In this document: piece after piece, positions 1-8,298 of the stretch
Layout of the letters: each line of letters starts with the position of its first letter
Position numbering within the stretch: the first letter of the stretch is position 1
Assembly (NCBI RefSeq): GCF_023283925.1
Contig: NZ_JAKIKX010000003.1
Span: 186,001 to 250,000 of the forward strand
Source: Shewanella marisflavi
GTDB taxonomy: Bacteria > Pseudomonadota > Gammaproteobacteria > Enterobacterales > Shewanellaceae
Direction: 5' to 3'
Length of the DNA stretch: 64,000 bases
The notes under the pieces: model-generated
The model's input: only the letters and a program-made list of their open reading frames with translations
Told to the model about the DNA's origin: nothing
Database searches by the model: none
Made by a program: the position numbers and the translations under genes

Positions 1-470
1 AGCAGATCGCTTTAAAGAGTCTGGATGCTGTCGCAACCCTGTCGGCGGATGATCCGGCGACCCTGTTTAACATGGTTAAACCCTTTGCGCCTGAATTGGC
101 GAATGTCAGTCTGCCAAGTGATGGCAGTGCAATTGATCTTGCGGCCGCATTGCACCTACCGCCTTCATTAGGGGTTAGCGCTAAGATGGCGCTCAAGGGT
201 CAGCATCTGGTGATCTACACGGGTGACAAGAGTGAGGCGATTGCCGATAAACTTGCTGGTGAGAAGCCTGTCGCCAACGGTTTGATGTCGCTGTCGGCAG
301 ACTATGCCAAGCTGTTTACGCCAGCCATGAACCTGATGGCCATGAGCGGTGAACCTATCCCCGAAGAGCTTGAGGCACTAAAGGATTATCGCACCAAGTT
401 ACAGCTAGGTATGGACATTAATGATAAGGGGATCGTTTTCGATACCCTGATGCAAACACGTAACGATTAA
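1..470 (+). CDS. C-terminal part of an uncharacterised protein (5' truncated by window edge)
   Basis: The reading frame is open from the first bases of the window and ends at a TAA at 468-470, so only about the last 155 residues are present; the internal ATG at 72 is not the likely start. The visible part contains no recognised catalytic motif. It alternates hydrophobic and polar stretches and ends in a charged segment (residues EELEALKDYRTKLQLGMD), as in large exported or envelope proteins, but that placement is inference. A strong rho-independent terminator follows within 25 bases, so this is the last gene of its transcript. Product unknown. Confidence 0.7.
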   Translation, partial: QIALKSLDAVATLSADDPATLFNMVKPFAPELANVSLPSDGSAIDLAAALHLPPSLGVSAKMALKGQHLVIYTGDKSEAIADKLAGEKPVANGLMSLSADYAKLFTPAMNLMAMSGEPIPEELEALKDYRTKLQLGMDINDKGIVFDTLMQTRND

Positions 471-490
471 TATCTAGCCTGGTATTAAAA

Positions 491-527
491 AGCCCCGAGA
501 CCTATGTGGCTCTCGGGGCTTTTTTAT
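491..527 (+). terminator. Rho-independent terminator
   Basis: A perfect 10-bp stem (AGCCCCGAGA at 491-500 with TCTCGGGGCT at 511-520) is followed by a run of six T. It lies just after the first gene and may also serve the convergent peroxiredoxin gene, since A-rich sequence precedes the stem. Confidence 0.9.
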
Positions 528-548
528 TGGGAGGAAAATATCCTTGAG

Positions 549-1085
549 TTACTCAGCCTTGGCGATGCCTAAGGCATTCAAGTTGGCGGCAATATCTTCG
601 GCGGCCGTCTCGGGATTAATGTCTTCGTCGATTTTCAATATAGTGCCATCTTCACCTATGTAGAAGGTGACCCGGCTTGCCACTCTGACCAGATTGAGTA
701 CATCGTAGGCCTTGGCGGTTTCCTTAGTGGGATCGCTCAGCATAGGAAAATCGGCCTTCTGCTCCTCGGCAAATTTTTGGTTATCTTCGAGATCATCGAC
801 ACTGGCCATCATGTAGACGGCCTTGTACTCGCGAATAAGATGACCTTTTTGCACTAAAGACTTGCACTCTAAGGTGCAGCCTCGCGTGTTAGCCATGGGA
901 TACCAGGCAAGTACTAAGGTCTGTTTACCCAGGTAGTCGCTGAGCTGATAATAATGACCGTCTGTGGCCTGCAGTTTGAAATTCGGTGCCTTGTCGCCCA
1001 CCTTCAGATCTGTGGCACTGGCTTGTAGCGACATTAAGAGTCCCAGGCTCAGGCCAAAGAGGAGTTTGCTGATTAGCTTATTCAT
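549..1085 (-). CDS. Periplasmic peroxiredoxin, AhpC/TSA (Bcp/PrxQ-like) family
   Basis: A 178-residue thiol peroxidase that would reduce H2O2 or organic peroxides outside the cytoplasm. The first 24 residues form a classical Sec signal peptide (lysine, hydrophobic core with LLFGLSLGLLMSL, then QASA). The thioredoxin-fold core begins at KVGDKAPNFKL, the usual peroxiredoxin N-terminal motif. The peroxidatic cysteine is in NTRGCTLECKS, corresponding to the TPGCT motif of Bcp proteins with R in place of P; a second cysteine four residues on could be the resolving residue. An AGGAAA ribosome site precedes the ATG. The next gene upstream (1104-2543) is only 18 bases away on the same strand, suggesting co-transcription. 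Family assignment is firm; the physiological reductant is unknown. Confidence 0.85.
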   Translation of the reverse strand: MNKLISKLLFGLSLGLLMSLQASATDLKVGDKAPNFKLQATDGHYYQLSDYLGKQTLVLAWYPMANTRGCTLECKSLVQKGHLIREYKAVYMMASVDDLEDNQKFAEEQKADFPMLSDPTKETAKAYDVLNLVRVASRVTFYIGEDGTILKIDEDINPETAAEDIAANLNALGIAKAE

Positions 1086-1103
1086 AGTTTTTCCTTTCTT
1101 CTG

Positions 1104-2543
1104 TTAGTTGGGGGAAGCGGGAGCAAATAGCTCGATTAAGTTTTCCCAATAGACGGGGTCATCCATGGGGCGAATGATATCGGGTTGGGTAGCAATGCCC
1201 GATAAGCGTCTGCCAATGGCATCATACACTTGGGTGGCGTTGAAGCTTATCTTGATGGCGCTGTTGGGCAGAGAGATTTGCTGTAGTTTGCCAAAATCAC
1301 CTCGGGTTGGCTCTCCAACCAAGAGGGTGTTTGGCCAGGATCTGGCAAAGTGGGCGATCCACTGGCATTGCTGACGACAAGCAGGGCCGATAATGAGCAT
1401 CAGCTTACCCGTCTTAGGTTGCGGCAGACCGGCCCATGGCTGGCTGGAATGTTGCCAAAACTTTATCTGCCAAGGGCTAAAGTGAGGATTATCCTCTGGC
1501 AGCAGCGAACTCACCAGCTCAAATTGCAGACGCTGAGATTGGTTGAGGCTAGTTGCCGGCATAAAGCCTAAGGGTTTTAGATAGTCGCTGCGCAGATTCG
1601 CGCCCTTCTTATAGCGAGCGACAGCAAAGAGTGAGTCAGGCCATTCACTCAATAGTGGCGGCGTGACATCTGGGCTGAAGTAGTGACTCAAGAATTTTAG
1701 CAGCTCATCGCCAGTGCCATATCCCTGCTGTAGGTCCAGTATGGTAACAGGCGAAAATAGCGCACGTTTAAGGCGTTGTCCCAATGGGCTGTCAGGCGTA
1801 AAGCGTGAGAGATCGTAGAAGTTGAAGACGCCTTGGGGGAGATTGTCAAAGCTCTCTTGATGTTGTGGTGAACTCAATACTGTGGGCGGCTTGTGTGTTA
1901 GGGCGAGACTTATCTGATGCTGGGTGCCTTGGTTGTCAGTCAGGGTCAAACGACAGTCATCCCTAGCGGCAAGTCCAATCTCACGTCTGAGCATAGAGAG
2001 CATCTGCAGGAGTTTAGCCTGCTCTATGTTGCTTTCGGCCAGACTAGGGGGCAGAAAAGCCTTAGTCGCCGATAGCCAGAGGTCGATGGGCAGCCCATCT
2101 ATGTGGCTAATAAATGGGGTCTCGTTATTCAGGGGCCGATGGTCTAGATCCAGCGCCAGCCAGTTATCCTCGCTTTTTCTTAAGGTGATAGGCAGATAAG
2201 CCTGAGCCTGAAAGGAATCGGCCTCTGCGAGTGGATCATCAAGGGCAGTTAAGACTTTTACTAGCTGCTGGGCGAACAGCATTCGTTCGCCTTCTAGCGG
2301 TAATTGGCTGAGGGCCTTATTGATCTGGTTTTCTAATTGGCTTTGACGTAGAGGCGACTCGGCGGCATTGGCCGAGTATTGCAGCAGGTGTTGCTGCAGA
2401 TAGTCGAGATCTGCGCGCATCTCCTGCTGAGACAATTGGGGTTTGGGTGGTTCTTCACGCAGGGCTATGGCCGTCAGCTGAATGCAGCTGATCAGCATGA
2501 TGAGGCCGAAACCATTGATAATGCTCTGGTGTCCGAATGTCAT
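1104..2543 (-). CDS. Tail-specific protease (S41)-like protein with degenerate active site
   Basis: A 479-residue protein with one N-terminal hydrophobic segment (about residues 9-28, INGFGLIMLISCIQLTAIAL), so probably membrane anchored and periplasmic. The central part has a PDZ-like DWLALDLDHRPLNNETPFISHIDG stretch, broken here around the FISHIDGLPI turn. The C-terminal 90 residues (LMLIIGPA, then VGEPTRGDFGK, then a final ATQPDI) match the order of motifs in C-terminal processing proteases and S41 hydrolases. In those enzymes a Ser nucleophile sits between the strand and the VGEPT motif; here the segment reads PACRQQCQW and no serine is present. Either the protein is a non-catalytic homologue or a Cys replaces Ser. 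GGAAAAGAG precedes the ATG. It lies 48 bases downstream of pldA and probably shares its transcript. Confidence 0.6.
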   Translation of the reverse strand: MTFGHQSIINGFGLIMLISCIQLTAIALREEPPKPQLSQQEMRADLDYLQQHLLQYSANAAESPLRQSQLENQINKALSQLPLEGERMLFAQQLVKVLTALDDPLAEADSFQAQAYLPITLRKSEDNWLALDLDHRPLNNETPFISHIDGLPIDLWLSATKAFLPPSLAESNIEQAKLLQMLSMLRREIGLAARDDCRLTLTDNQGTQHQISLALTHKPPTVLSSPQHQESFDNLPQGVFNFYDLSRFTPDSPLGQRLKRALFSPVTILDLQQGYGTGDELLKFLSHYFSPDVTPPLLSEWPDSLFAVARYKKGANLRSDYLKPLGFMPATSLNQSQRLQFELVSSLLPEDNPHFSPWQIKFWQHSSQPWAGLPQPKTGKLMLIIGPACRQQCQWIAHFARSWPNTLLVGEPTRGDFGKLQQISLPNSAIKISFNATQVYDAIGRRLSGIATQPDIIRPMDDPVYWENLIELFAPASPN

Positions 2544-2591
2544 CTCTTTTCCCTATTGCCATCGGCGCTTGGCGAATGAAACGATACTCGG

Positions 2592-3533
2592 TTAGAGAAT
2601 GTCGTTGATCGAGAAGCCGATGCCGATCCGTTGGGTATGGGCGTTATAGTCGATTAAGCTTTCGCCATAGCCATTAAAATACTGCGTATACACGCGTAAG
2701 TTACCAATGATGGGGTAACTCCAAGTGAACTCTACGGCGCCGCGGTTGGGACTCTCAAGGTTATTGCGCAGCATAAGCGTAAACCTGTGTTGGTCGATAC
2801 CATAGACGCTGGTCAGCTCGAAGTTACCCATATAATCCAGAATATCAGGGTTGTCATCTCCCTTGGCCGACGTAGGTGTTTCTTTCTCATCTTCTGGAAT
2901 ACGCCACCACACTTTCAAGCCGAGGGCGAAAGGGCCATTATCGAAAAGCATGGTGCCATAGATACGGTTCCAACTGCGGGAGAGATCACCTGATTTACCG
3001 TTAGATTGATGCACGGCACCAACGCCCCAGAAAGAGTTGGTTAAGGGGCCGATTTTCCAATCGTTGTTGAACAGCATAAAGATCTCCGGCTCGTGGTTGG
3101 TCTCACGAAATGGCGAGGAGATCTCCTTGTTGTACACCTGCCAATAAGACTGATTGGTGTAGGCGACAAACAGATGACCATTGTCCCCAAAGACGTTGTA
3201 CATCAAGGGGAACTTAAAACTTATCTGGAACTTAGCTTCCAGGTTATCTATCTCGGAGTTGTTCTCGGCCAGCTCTTCAGCAAAAGGGTCCATATTGGGT
3301 GAGCTGTTATAGGTAACAGGGAAAAAGTAGTTGACCTTGTGCGGGGTGATCACGAAGGGACTCTCAGAGGTCGCCAACTCATCCTTGACGCGTTTGTCGA
3401 GTAATGAGGTATCGTCTTCGCTTTGAGCTGTTTGGCTCTGCGCTTCTTGGGTTGGCTCGGCGCCTAGGCTGGTCACAGGTAGGGAGAAGAGTCCGATTAA
3501 GGCGATCCATATAAAAGATTGGGTGATTTTCAT
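2592..3533 (-). CDS. pldA: Outer membrane phospholipase A1 (OmpLA)
   Basis: A 313-residue outer membrane beta-barrel lipase that hydrolyses phospholipids reaching the outer leaflet, calcium dependent and active as a dimer in the known family. A signal peptide covers about residues 1-24 (cleavage after SLGA). The barrel begins near PHKVNYFFPVTYN and the active-site region is recognisable: GAVHQSNGKSGD at about residues 172-183 supplies the catalytic His and Ser, and SRSWNRIYG supplies the Asn that orients the His. The C-terminus ends in alternating aromatic/hydrophobic strands (IGIGFSINDIL). An acidic and Gln-rich linker of about 45 residues follows the signal peptide, longer than in E. coli PldA. 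It is the first gene of the leftward pldA/S41-like/peroxiredoxin run. Confidence 0.95.
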   Translation of the reverse strand: MKITQSFIWIALIGLFSLPVTSLGAEPTQEAQSQTAQSEDDTSLLDKRVKDELATSESPFVITPHKVNYFFPVTYNSSPNMDPFAEELAENNSEIDNLEAKFQISFKFPLMYNVFGDNGHLFVAYTNQSYWQVYNKEISSPFRETNHEPEIFMLFNNDWKIGPLTNSFWGVGAVHQSNGKSGDLSRSWNRIYGTMLFDNGPFALGLKVWWRIPEDEKETPTSAKGDDNPDILDYMGNFELTSVYGIDQHRFTLMLRNNLESPNRGAVEFTWSYPIIGNLRVYTQYFNGYGESLIDYNAHTQRIGIGFSINDIL

Positions 3534-3772
3534 CCGTGGTTCCTTTGCTTGCGCTGTCTGAGATCAACATATGTCGCAGTAAATCTTGCCTATGTTGTAA
3601 CATTTGCAACTTACTCGTGCACCTATTTTCAATCTGGCCGTCTGATTTTACTCACTAAATGTCATGTAATGCTCTTTAATAACCAAATGGAATAAATTCT
3701 AATTATTATCTATTTTTTAAGATATAAGAATGACGCTATATTAACCTCATCACTATTGTATGAGATGCGGTT

Positions 3773-4594
3773 ATGGAACTATTTACTCTTACCGGGCAGC
3801 AGGCACAGGGCAAAGTCTGGCTTGTGGGCGCTGGCCCTGGCGATCTTGAGCTGTTGACGCTCAAGGCTTACCGTATCCTCAAGAAGGCCGACGTAGTGCT
3901 GTACGATGCCCTGGTGAGTGATGAGATACTCTCGCTGATCCCCAAACAGGCTGAGCTAATTGCCGTGGGTAAGCGCGCGGGTAAACACAGTGCTGCCCAG
4001 GATGAGATCAATCAGTTACTGGTAACCAAGGCCTATACCCGTAAGAATGTGGTGCGCCTTAAAGGCGGGGATCCCTTTATCTTCGGCCGAGGTGGCGAGG
4101 AGCTGGAAACCTTAGTCGCATCAGGTGTGGCCTTTGAGGTAGTGCCTGGTATCACCGCCGCCAGTGGTACTTCTGCCTATGCAGGGATCCCTCTGACTCA
4201 CAGAGATCATGCCCAGGGCGTGACCTTTATTACCGGTCATTGCAAGCTGGAAAGTCGTCCCATGGATTGGCAGGCCTATGCTAACAGCGCTAATACCTTG
4301 GTCGTTTACATGGGCATACTCAATGCCAATACAATACAACAAGGTTTGATCTGTGCGGGCCGCTCACCGCAGACGCCAGTGGCGATTGTCTCTAAGGCGA
4401 CCACGGCGGCGCAGCAACGTTTCTTTGGTACCTTAGGTGAACTCACCGAACTGGCGGCTCATCCTGAACTGGAGATGCCAGCCTTGATGATCATAGGTGA
4501 GGTGGTTGGCTTGGCAGACAGCCTACACTGGTTTGAGCCTGAGACCAGCCCTAGAGTCTTGGATACGTCGATAAAGCAGTCTCTGGGTCAGTAA
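3773..4594 (+). CDS. cobA: Uroporphyrinogen-III C-methyltransferase
   Basis: Transfers two methyl groups from SAM to uroporphyrinogen III to give precorrin-2, the branch point to siroheme and cobalamin. At 273 residues it is a stand-alone SUMT and not a CysG fusion. Motifs of the tetrapyrrole methylase family are intact: VWLVGAGPGDLELLT near residue 15, VRLKGGDPFIFGRGGEE near residue 97, VVPGITAASGTSAYAGIPLTHR in pieces around residue 125, and VVYMG near 180. The last codons overlap by 7 bases with the convergent gene at 4588-5424. There are no adjacent nitrite or sulfite reductase genes, so it is likely a housekeeping siroheme gene. De novo corrin ring genes are not in this window. Confidence 0.93.
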   Translation: MELFTLTGQQAQGKVWLVGAGPGDLELLTLKAYRILKKADVVLYDALVSDEILSLIPKQAELIAVGKRAGKHSAAQDEINQLLVTKAYTRKNVVRLKGGDPFIFGRGGEELETLVASGVAFEVVPGITAASGTSAYAGIPLTHRDHAQGVTFITGHCKLESRPMDWQAYANSANTLVVYMGILNANTIQQGLICAGRSPQTPVAIVSKATTAAQQRFFGTLGELTELAAHPELEMPALMIIGEVVGLADSLHWFEPETSPRVLDTSIKQSLGQ

Positions 4595-5424
4595 TCTATC
4601 TTAAAGTCTTTTTTGAACAGTGCCTGCAGCGCGCGGGCATACTCTTCATCTGCCTTGGGGCGCACCAGCTGCGCCAACTCATCGCCGGTTGGCGTCAAAC
4701 GATAATAGCTAAATACCAGATGACCATGCTTGGGCGTCAGTGTCATACGTTTGCCCGAGAGGGTGAAGCTGATGGGGTTTTTAGCGTTGAGCTGTCCCGT
4801 TTCAAACTCACTCCTGTGTAACAGCCCCGCATCGACCAGTGTCAGTATAGAGGAGTAGGGCAGGCCAAATTGCGACAGGGCGATCTGTGTGGCGTCGGAT
4901 TTGCGAAACAGCTGACCAAAGCCACCATCATGACGAAAGCCGATCACCAGCTTGAGCTTAGTTTCGTTGTTGACTGTGACCGCCATTCCCAGTGCCTTTT
5001 CAAATATCTGTGCCTCTTTGTGAGTTAACTGTCTCAGAGTGGCTAGGCTTCGTAGGCTAAAACTCCCAGGACTGGTGATCTCATTGGCTAGGATGCGCCC
5101 CCAAAGCGCCTGCATATTACGGTTGTGGATCTGTTCCGCCTGCTGAAAGAATTGATGGATCCAGTCGGGGTCGAGATCTGTGCCTGTAACATCCGACGGG
5201 GTATGAGAGAGGGCGATGGCGTAGATATTTTCCAGATTAGCCTGATATCGGCTAGCCAGCTTACGCAGGCGATGATCCGAGCGCTCGGCAATTGAGGCTT
5301 GGGAGGGGCGGTAGTCTTCATCACTACCCAGACCGATAAGGCGCCCCAGTAGCAGCGCTTTTCTGCGGGCAGATACATCGGGCTGGTTCGACCCTGAGTC
5401 GGATAGGTTAACAATCTCGGCCAT
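4588..5424 (-). CDS. Uncharacterised conserved protein, probably the TIGR03899 family
   Basis: A 278-residue cytoplasmic protein with no signal peptide or membrane segment. The N-terminal half is charged and helical (ARRKALLLGRLIGLGSDEDYR, broken by the family-like SDHRLRKLASRYQ), then comes LWGRILANEITSPGSFS and a winged-helix-like second half. The RNMQALWGRILANEI pattern recalls the DUF2806/TIGR03899 proteins common in Shewanella and Vibrio; I make that assignment from memory of the pattern and cannot verify it. No catalytic residues are evident. It converges on cobA with a 7-base overlap and no terminator lies between them, which would make their transcripts antisense at the ends. Confidence 0.65.
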   Translation of the reverse strand: MAEIVNLSDSGSNQPDVSARRKALLLGRLIGLGSDEDYRPSQASIAERSDHRLRKLASRYQANLENIYAIALSHTPSDVTGTDLDPDWIHQFFQQAEQIHNRNMQALWGRILANEITSPGSFSLRSLATLRQLTHKEAQIFEKALGMAVTVNNETKLKLVIGFRHDGGFGQLFRKSDATQIALSQFGLPYSSILTLVDAGLLHRSEFETGQLNAKNPISFTLSGKRMTLTPKHGHLVFSYYRLTPTGDELAQLVRPKADEEYARALQALFKKDFKIDY

Positions 5425-5486
5425 AGTCTTGTCTTTCTTATATTGAATAAATCGATTCTATCTGAAAATCGGCGCTCACCCTAGCC

Positions 5487-6653
5487 TCAGGCACCGGCAG
5501 GCCAATTGACGTGCTTATCCTGGGCCGGGTGGCGGGGAATATTGAGTGCCAAAATCAGAGAGCAGATGGCGAAACCCGCACCGATAAAGAAGACCCACTG
5601 GTTGGAATAGAGCCAGAGCATCCCCAGTAGTGCCGGGATCACCACGGCCGCGATATGGTTGATGGTAAAGCTGACCGACATGGTAGCGGCGATATCCTTA
5701 GGTTCGGCGATCTTCTGAAAATAGGTCTTGATGGCGATAGCCATGGCAAACAGCAGATGATCCAGCACATAGAGTACGGCCGCCATCTCGGCTTGCTCGA
5801 CGAAGGCGTAGCTGGTGAAGATCATGAACAGACCCACATATTCTATGGTCAAGGCATTGCGCTCGCCGATGCGGCCGATGAAGCGGCCTATGGCTGGGGC
5901 GAACAGCAGGTTGACCACATAGTTGATCAGAAACAGTGCGGTGATCTGACTGACGCTATAGCCAAATTTTTCCACCATCATAAAGCCGGCAAATACCATG
6001 AAGATCTGACGTCGCGCGCCGGAGAAGAAGGTCAGCAGGTAGTAGAGCCAATATCTTTGCCTGAGGATCACCTTTTTATGCTGTACCTCTCCTTGGGGAA
6101 ACTGCGGAAAGTAGAGCGTCAGGGCGATCACCATTAGCAGCCCTAGGCCCCCTATGATGGCGTACATCCATTGATAATCCAGCTGCAGATAGGTCATCAC
6201 TATCCAGATGCTGCCATAGCCGGTTAAGGCGGCGGCCGAGCGCCAGGCCAGCGCCTTACCCATGAAACCTGCGGTATCTGCCTTATCGACCCATTGCAGG
6301 GTAAGGGACTGATTAATGGTCTCGTAATAGTGAAAGCCCACCGACATTAAGATGGTTGTCAGATAGAGCCCCAATACTTGGGGAAAGAAGCCTGTAATAC
6401 CAACACCTATGGTGAGTAAGGCAAGGGAGATCAAGGCGAAGGTCTGTTCTCTGAGCAGCAGCAAGATGAAGATGGCAGTAAAGGCCAGGAATCCGGGGAC
6501 CTCTCTCAGGCTCTGCAAGATCCCTATCTCGGCGCCAGTAAAGTTTGCCCGCTCGATGACGAAGTTGTTGAGTAGCACCTGCCACACAGAAAACACCAAG
6601 GACATTACAAAGGTCATTAGCAGTAATAGGGTTTGTGGGGTCCTTTTTAACAT
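5487..6653 (-). CDS. Major facilitator superfamily transporter
   Basis: A 388-residue inner membrane protein with about twelve hydrophobic segments spread through the whole length (for example LLLLMTFVMSLVFSVW at the start and VFFIGAGFAICSLILAL at the end). A cytosolic central loop near residues 180-205 (FPQGEVQHKKVILRQ) splits two six-helix halves, as expected for MFS proteins. The substrate cannot be told from sequence. It is transcribed alone, divergently from hemG, with only 62 bases to the gene upstream of its 3' end. Confidence 0.85.
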   Translation of the reverse strand: MLKRTPQTLLLLMTFVMSLVFSVWQVLLNNFVIERANFTGAEIGILQSLREVPGFLAFTAIFILLLLREQTFALISLALLTIGVGITGFFPQVLGLYLTTILMSVGFHYYETINQSLTLQWVDKADTAGFMGKALAWRSAAALTGYGSIWIVMTYLQLDYQWMYAIIGGLGLLMVIALTLYFPQFPQGEVQHKKVILRQRYWLYYLLTFFSGARRQIFMVFAGFMMVEKFGYSVSQITALFLINYVVNLLFAPAIGRFIGRIGERNALTIEYVGLFMIFTSYAFVEQAEMAAVLYVLDHLLFAMAIAIKTYFQKIAEPKDIAATMSVSFTINHIAAVVIPALLGMLWLYSNQWVFFIGAGFAICSLILALNIPRHPAQDKHVNWPAGA

Positions 6654-7047
6654 TCCTTTGATTCCTGTATCGCACAGAAAGCTCAGTCTACCTCATCCTT
6701 TAGGGCTTGTTGATCTTTTCTGTTTGGTGATTAAAACCCAATGCGGCCTGTCTATGATTGAGCCGCTAACCAGGCTGCCTAACTAATGTTTTTTTCCGCT
6801 ATCTTGCTCTATGCAATGAGCGAAGTCTGAAGCTATCGTTGCTGGTTGTCGTTAGGCTCGCCCAGGGGGAGTCGCCTTACCTAGGTTGCGATTTTTTATC
6901 ACAAAATGTATCCATAATGTAATTTGTGAACTAGGTAAACTTAAGCCGGATTTTGCCCTTAGGGCTCGTGATCTGTTTCAATTAAATATTGCTCGGATTC
7001 CCCTATCATGATGCTATAGAAAAAGCTAAATTGACTTAGGGGCCTTT
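6654..7047. promoter_or_regulatory. Divergent intergenic region (MFS / hemG) with an inverted repeat
   Basis: No convincing gene is seen in these 394 bases. A pair of inverted TCACAAA / TTTGTGA half-sites lies at 6899-6905 and 6923-6929, in AT-rich sequence. They face outward with a 17-base spacer, unlike a normal CRP box, so the protein that would bind is unknown. The hemG start is preceded by AT-rich sequence suitable for a promoter, but no box stands out. Confidence 0.3.
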
Positions 7048-7569
7048 GTGAGCAAAATATTAATCATCTATTCAAGTGTGCATGGGCAAACCCGTAAGCT
7101 GTGCGATTTCATGCAGCGTGAGCTCGAGGCGCTGGAACATAGTGTGACCTGCGCCAGCATAGATAACCCGCCTTCTCTGGATGAGTTCGATAAGATAGTC
7201 CTGGGCGCAAGTATTCGTCACGGCAAACACAACCCTAAGGTGTACCAGTTTATCAGCGAGAATATTAAGGTGTTGCAGGAAAAAGCCAGTAGCTTTTTTG
7301 CCGTGAGTCTGGTGGCGCGTAAGCCCGCCAAGAATACTCCAGAGACCAACCCTTACATGCAGGCGTTTTTGGCCAAGTCTCCCTGGCAACCTAAGTTGCT
7401 GGCAGTATTTGGTGGTAATCTGGATTACCAAGGTTATAACGCCTTAGATCGTAACATCATACGTTTCATCATGTGGATCACTAAAGGCCCAACCGCGCCG
7501 GATACCAAGGTGGAGTACACCGACTGGGATAAGGTAAAGCACTACGCCCATGAGGTGGCTGCGCTGTAA
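7048..7569 (+). CDS. hemG: Menaquinone-dependent protoporphyrinogen IX dehydrogenase
   Basis: A 173-residue flavodoxin-like enzyme that oxidises protoporphyrinogen IX to protoporphyrin IX, passing electrons to the quinone pool. The FMN-binding loop SSVHGQTRKL is at residues 9-18, and VLGASIRHGKHNP and FGGNLDYQGYN are typical of HemG as opposed to ordinary flavodoxins. The long-chain insertion characteristic of HemG (around FIMWITKGPTAPDT, residues 145-158) is present and is probably the membrane-contact loop. The start is GTG at 7048, directly followed by SKILIIYSS, which is the right length for the family. The b561-like cytochrome gene follows after 75 bases. Confidence 0.92.
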   Translation: MSKILIIYSSVHGQTRKLCDFMQRELEALEHSVTCASIDNPPSLDEFDKIVLGASIRHGKHNPKVYQFISENIKVLQEKASSFFAVSLVARKPAKNTPETNPYMQAFLAKSPWQPKLLAVFGGNLDYQGYNALDRNIIRFIMWITKGPTAPDTKVEYTDWDKVKHYAHEVAAL

Positions 7570-7644
7570 CCAATATGAGTGTGGTGCTTAGAAAGAGTCG
7601 TAAAAGCGCGTATATAGCACCTTAATGTGCCTAATAGGAGAAAC

Positions 7645-8172
7645 ATGATGAAGATGCTGGCCAAGTTTAGAGAGGTACTGGAAACCTATCAGCACCTGTT
7701 TGCCATTCTCTTGTCGCTGTTTCTGATCGGCACCAGTGGCTGGATCATGATGGGGCGCGCCCTGCGAGCCAATGCCTCAGTGTGGGACTGGCTTCATGTC
7801 TATCTGGGGTTATTGGCCGGGGTATTCTCTGTCACTATGCTGGTGACCAATGTAGTGCGCGGTCAGTGGCGCCAATATTTCCCCTATCTGGTGGGCGACT
7901 TTACTCAGTTGAGTAACGATGTATGTGGTCTGAAGCGTGGCAAGTTGCCCCTGGCTGGTGGGCGCGGCCTGTTTAGTGTGATAGAGGGAGTTTGTATGTT
8001 GCTGTTTGTGGCGGTTGCGGCCACGGGCCTTATGTGGTTTTTGACCCAGGGCAGTAGCGAGGCGCTCAATTGGCGTAGCTATCATCACAGCGCGGCCCAC
8101 GGTTTTATCGTCTTCATGGTGATCCACGCCCTGTTTGCCCTGTCGCATCTGCTGGATTTTATTCGTCGCTAG
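7645..8172 (+). CDS. Cytochrome b561-type membrane protein
   Basis: About 175 residues with four hydrophobic segments. Histidines are placed as haem ligands: YQHLF in helix 1, WLHVYLG in helix 2, YHHSAAHGF before the last helix and VIHALFALSH inside it. This is the dihaem b561/DUF4405 pattern, an inner membrane electron carrier. The likely start is ATG 7645 or 7648, 4-7 bases after TAGGAG (7635-7640); an upstream GTG at 7627 lacks a ribosome site. It sits directly downstream of hemG, so a role in quinone-linked redox chemistry is plausible but is inference. A terminator at 8261 follows. Confidence 0.75.
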   Translation: MMKMLAKFREVLETYQHLFAILLSLFLIGTSGWIMMGRALRANASVWDWLHVYLGLLAGVFSVTMLVTNVVRGQWRQYFPYLVGDFTQLSNDVCGLKRGKLPLAGGRGLFSVIEGVCMLLFVAVAATGLMWFLTQGSSEALNWRSYHHSAAHGFIVFMVIHALFALSHLLDFIRR

Positions 8173-8260
8173 TATGATGCTTTGCGATAGATGAGGTTGA
8201 GTCGGCAATCTGAGTCGTTAGCGAATAGGATCTTTAATTTTGCGAAGCCTCATCAGAGAT

Positions 8261-8290
8261 AAAAAGCGCGGCAGAAGCCGCGCTTTTTTA
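8261..8290. terminator. Bidirectional rho-independent terminator
   Basis: Stem AGCGCGGC / GCCGCGCT (8265-8272 and 8277-8284) with an AGAA loop is flanked by A5 before and T6 after, so it can stop the rightward b561 transcript and the leftward DUF2955 transcript that converge here. Confidence 0.88.
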
Positions 8291-8298
8291 TAGCCCAA

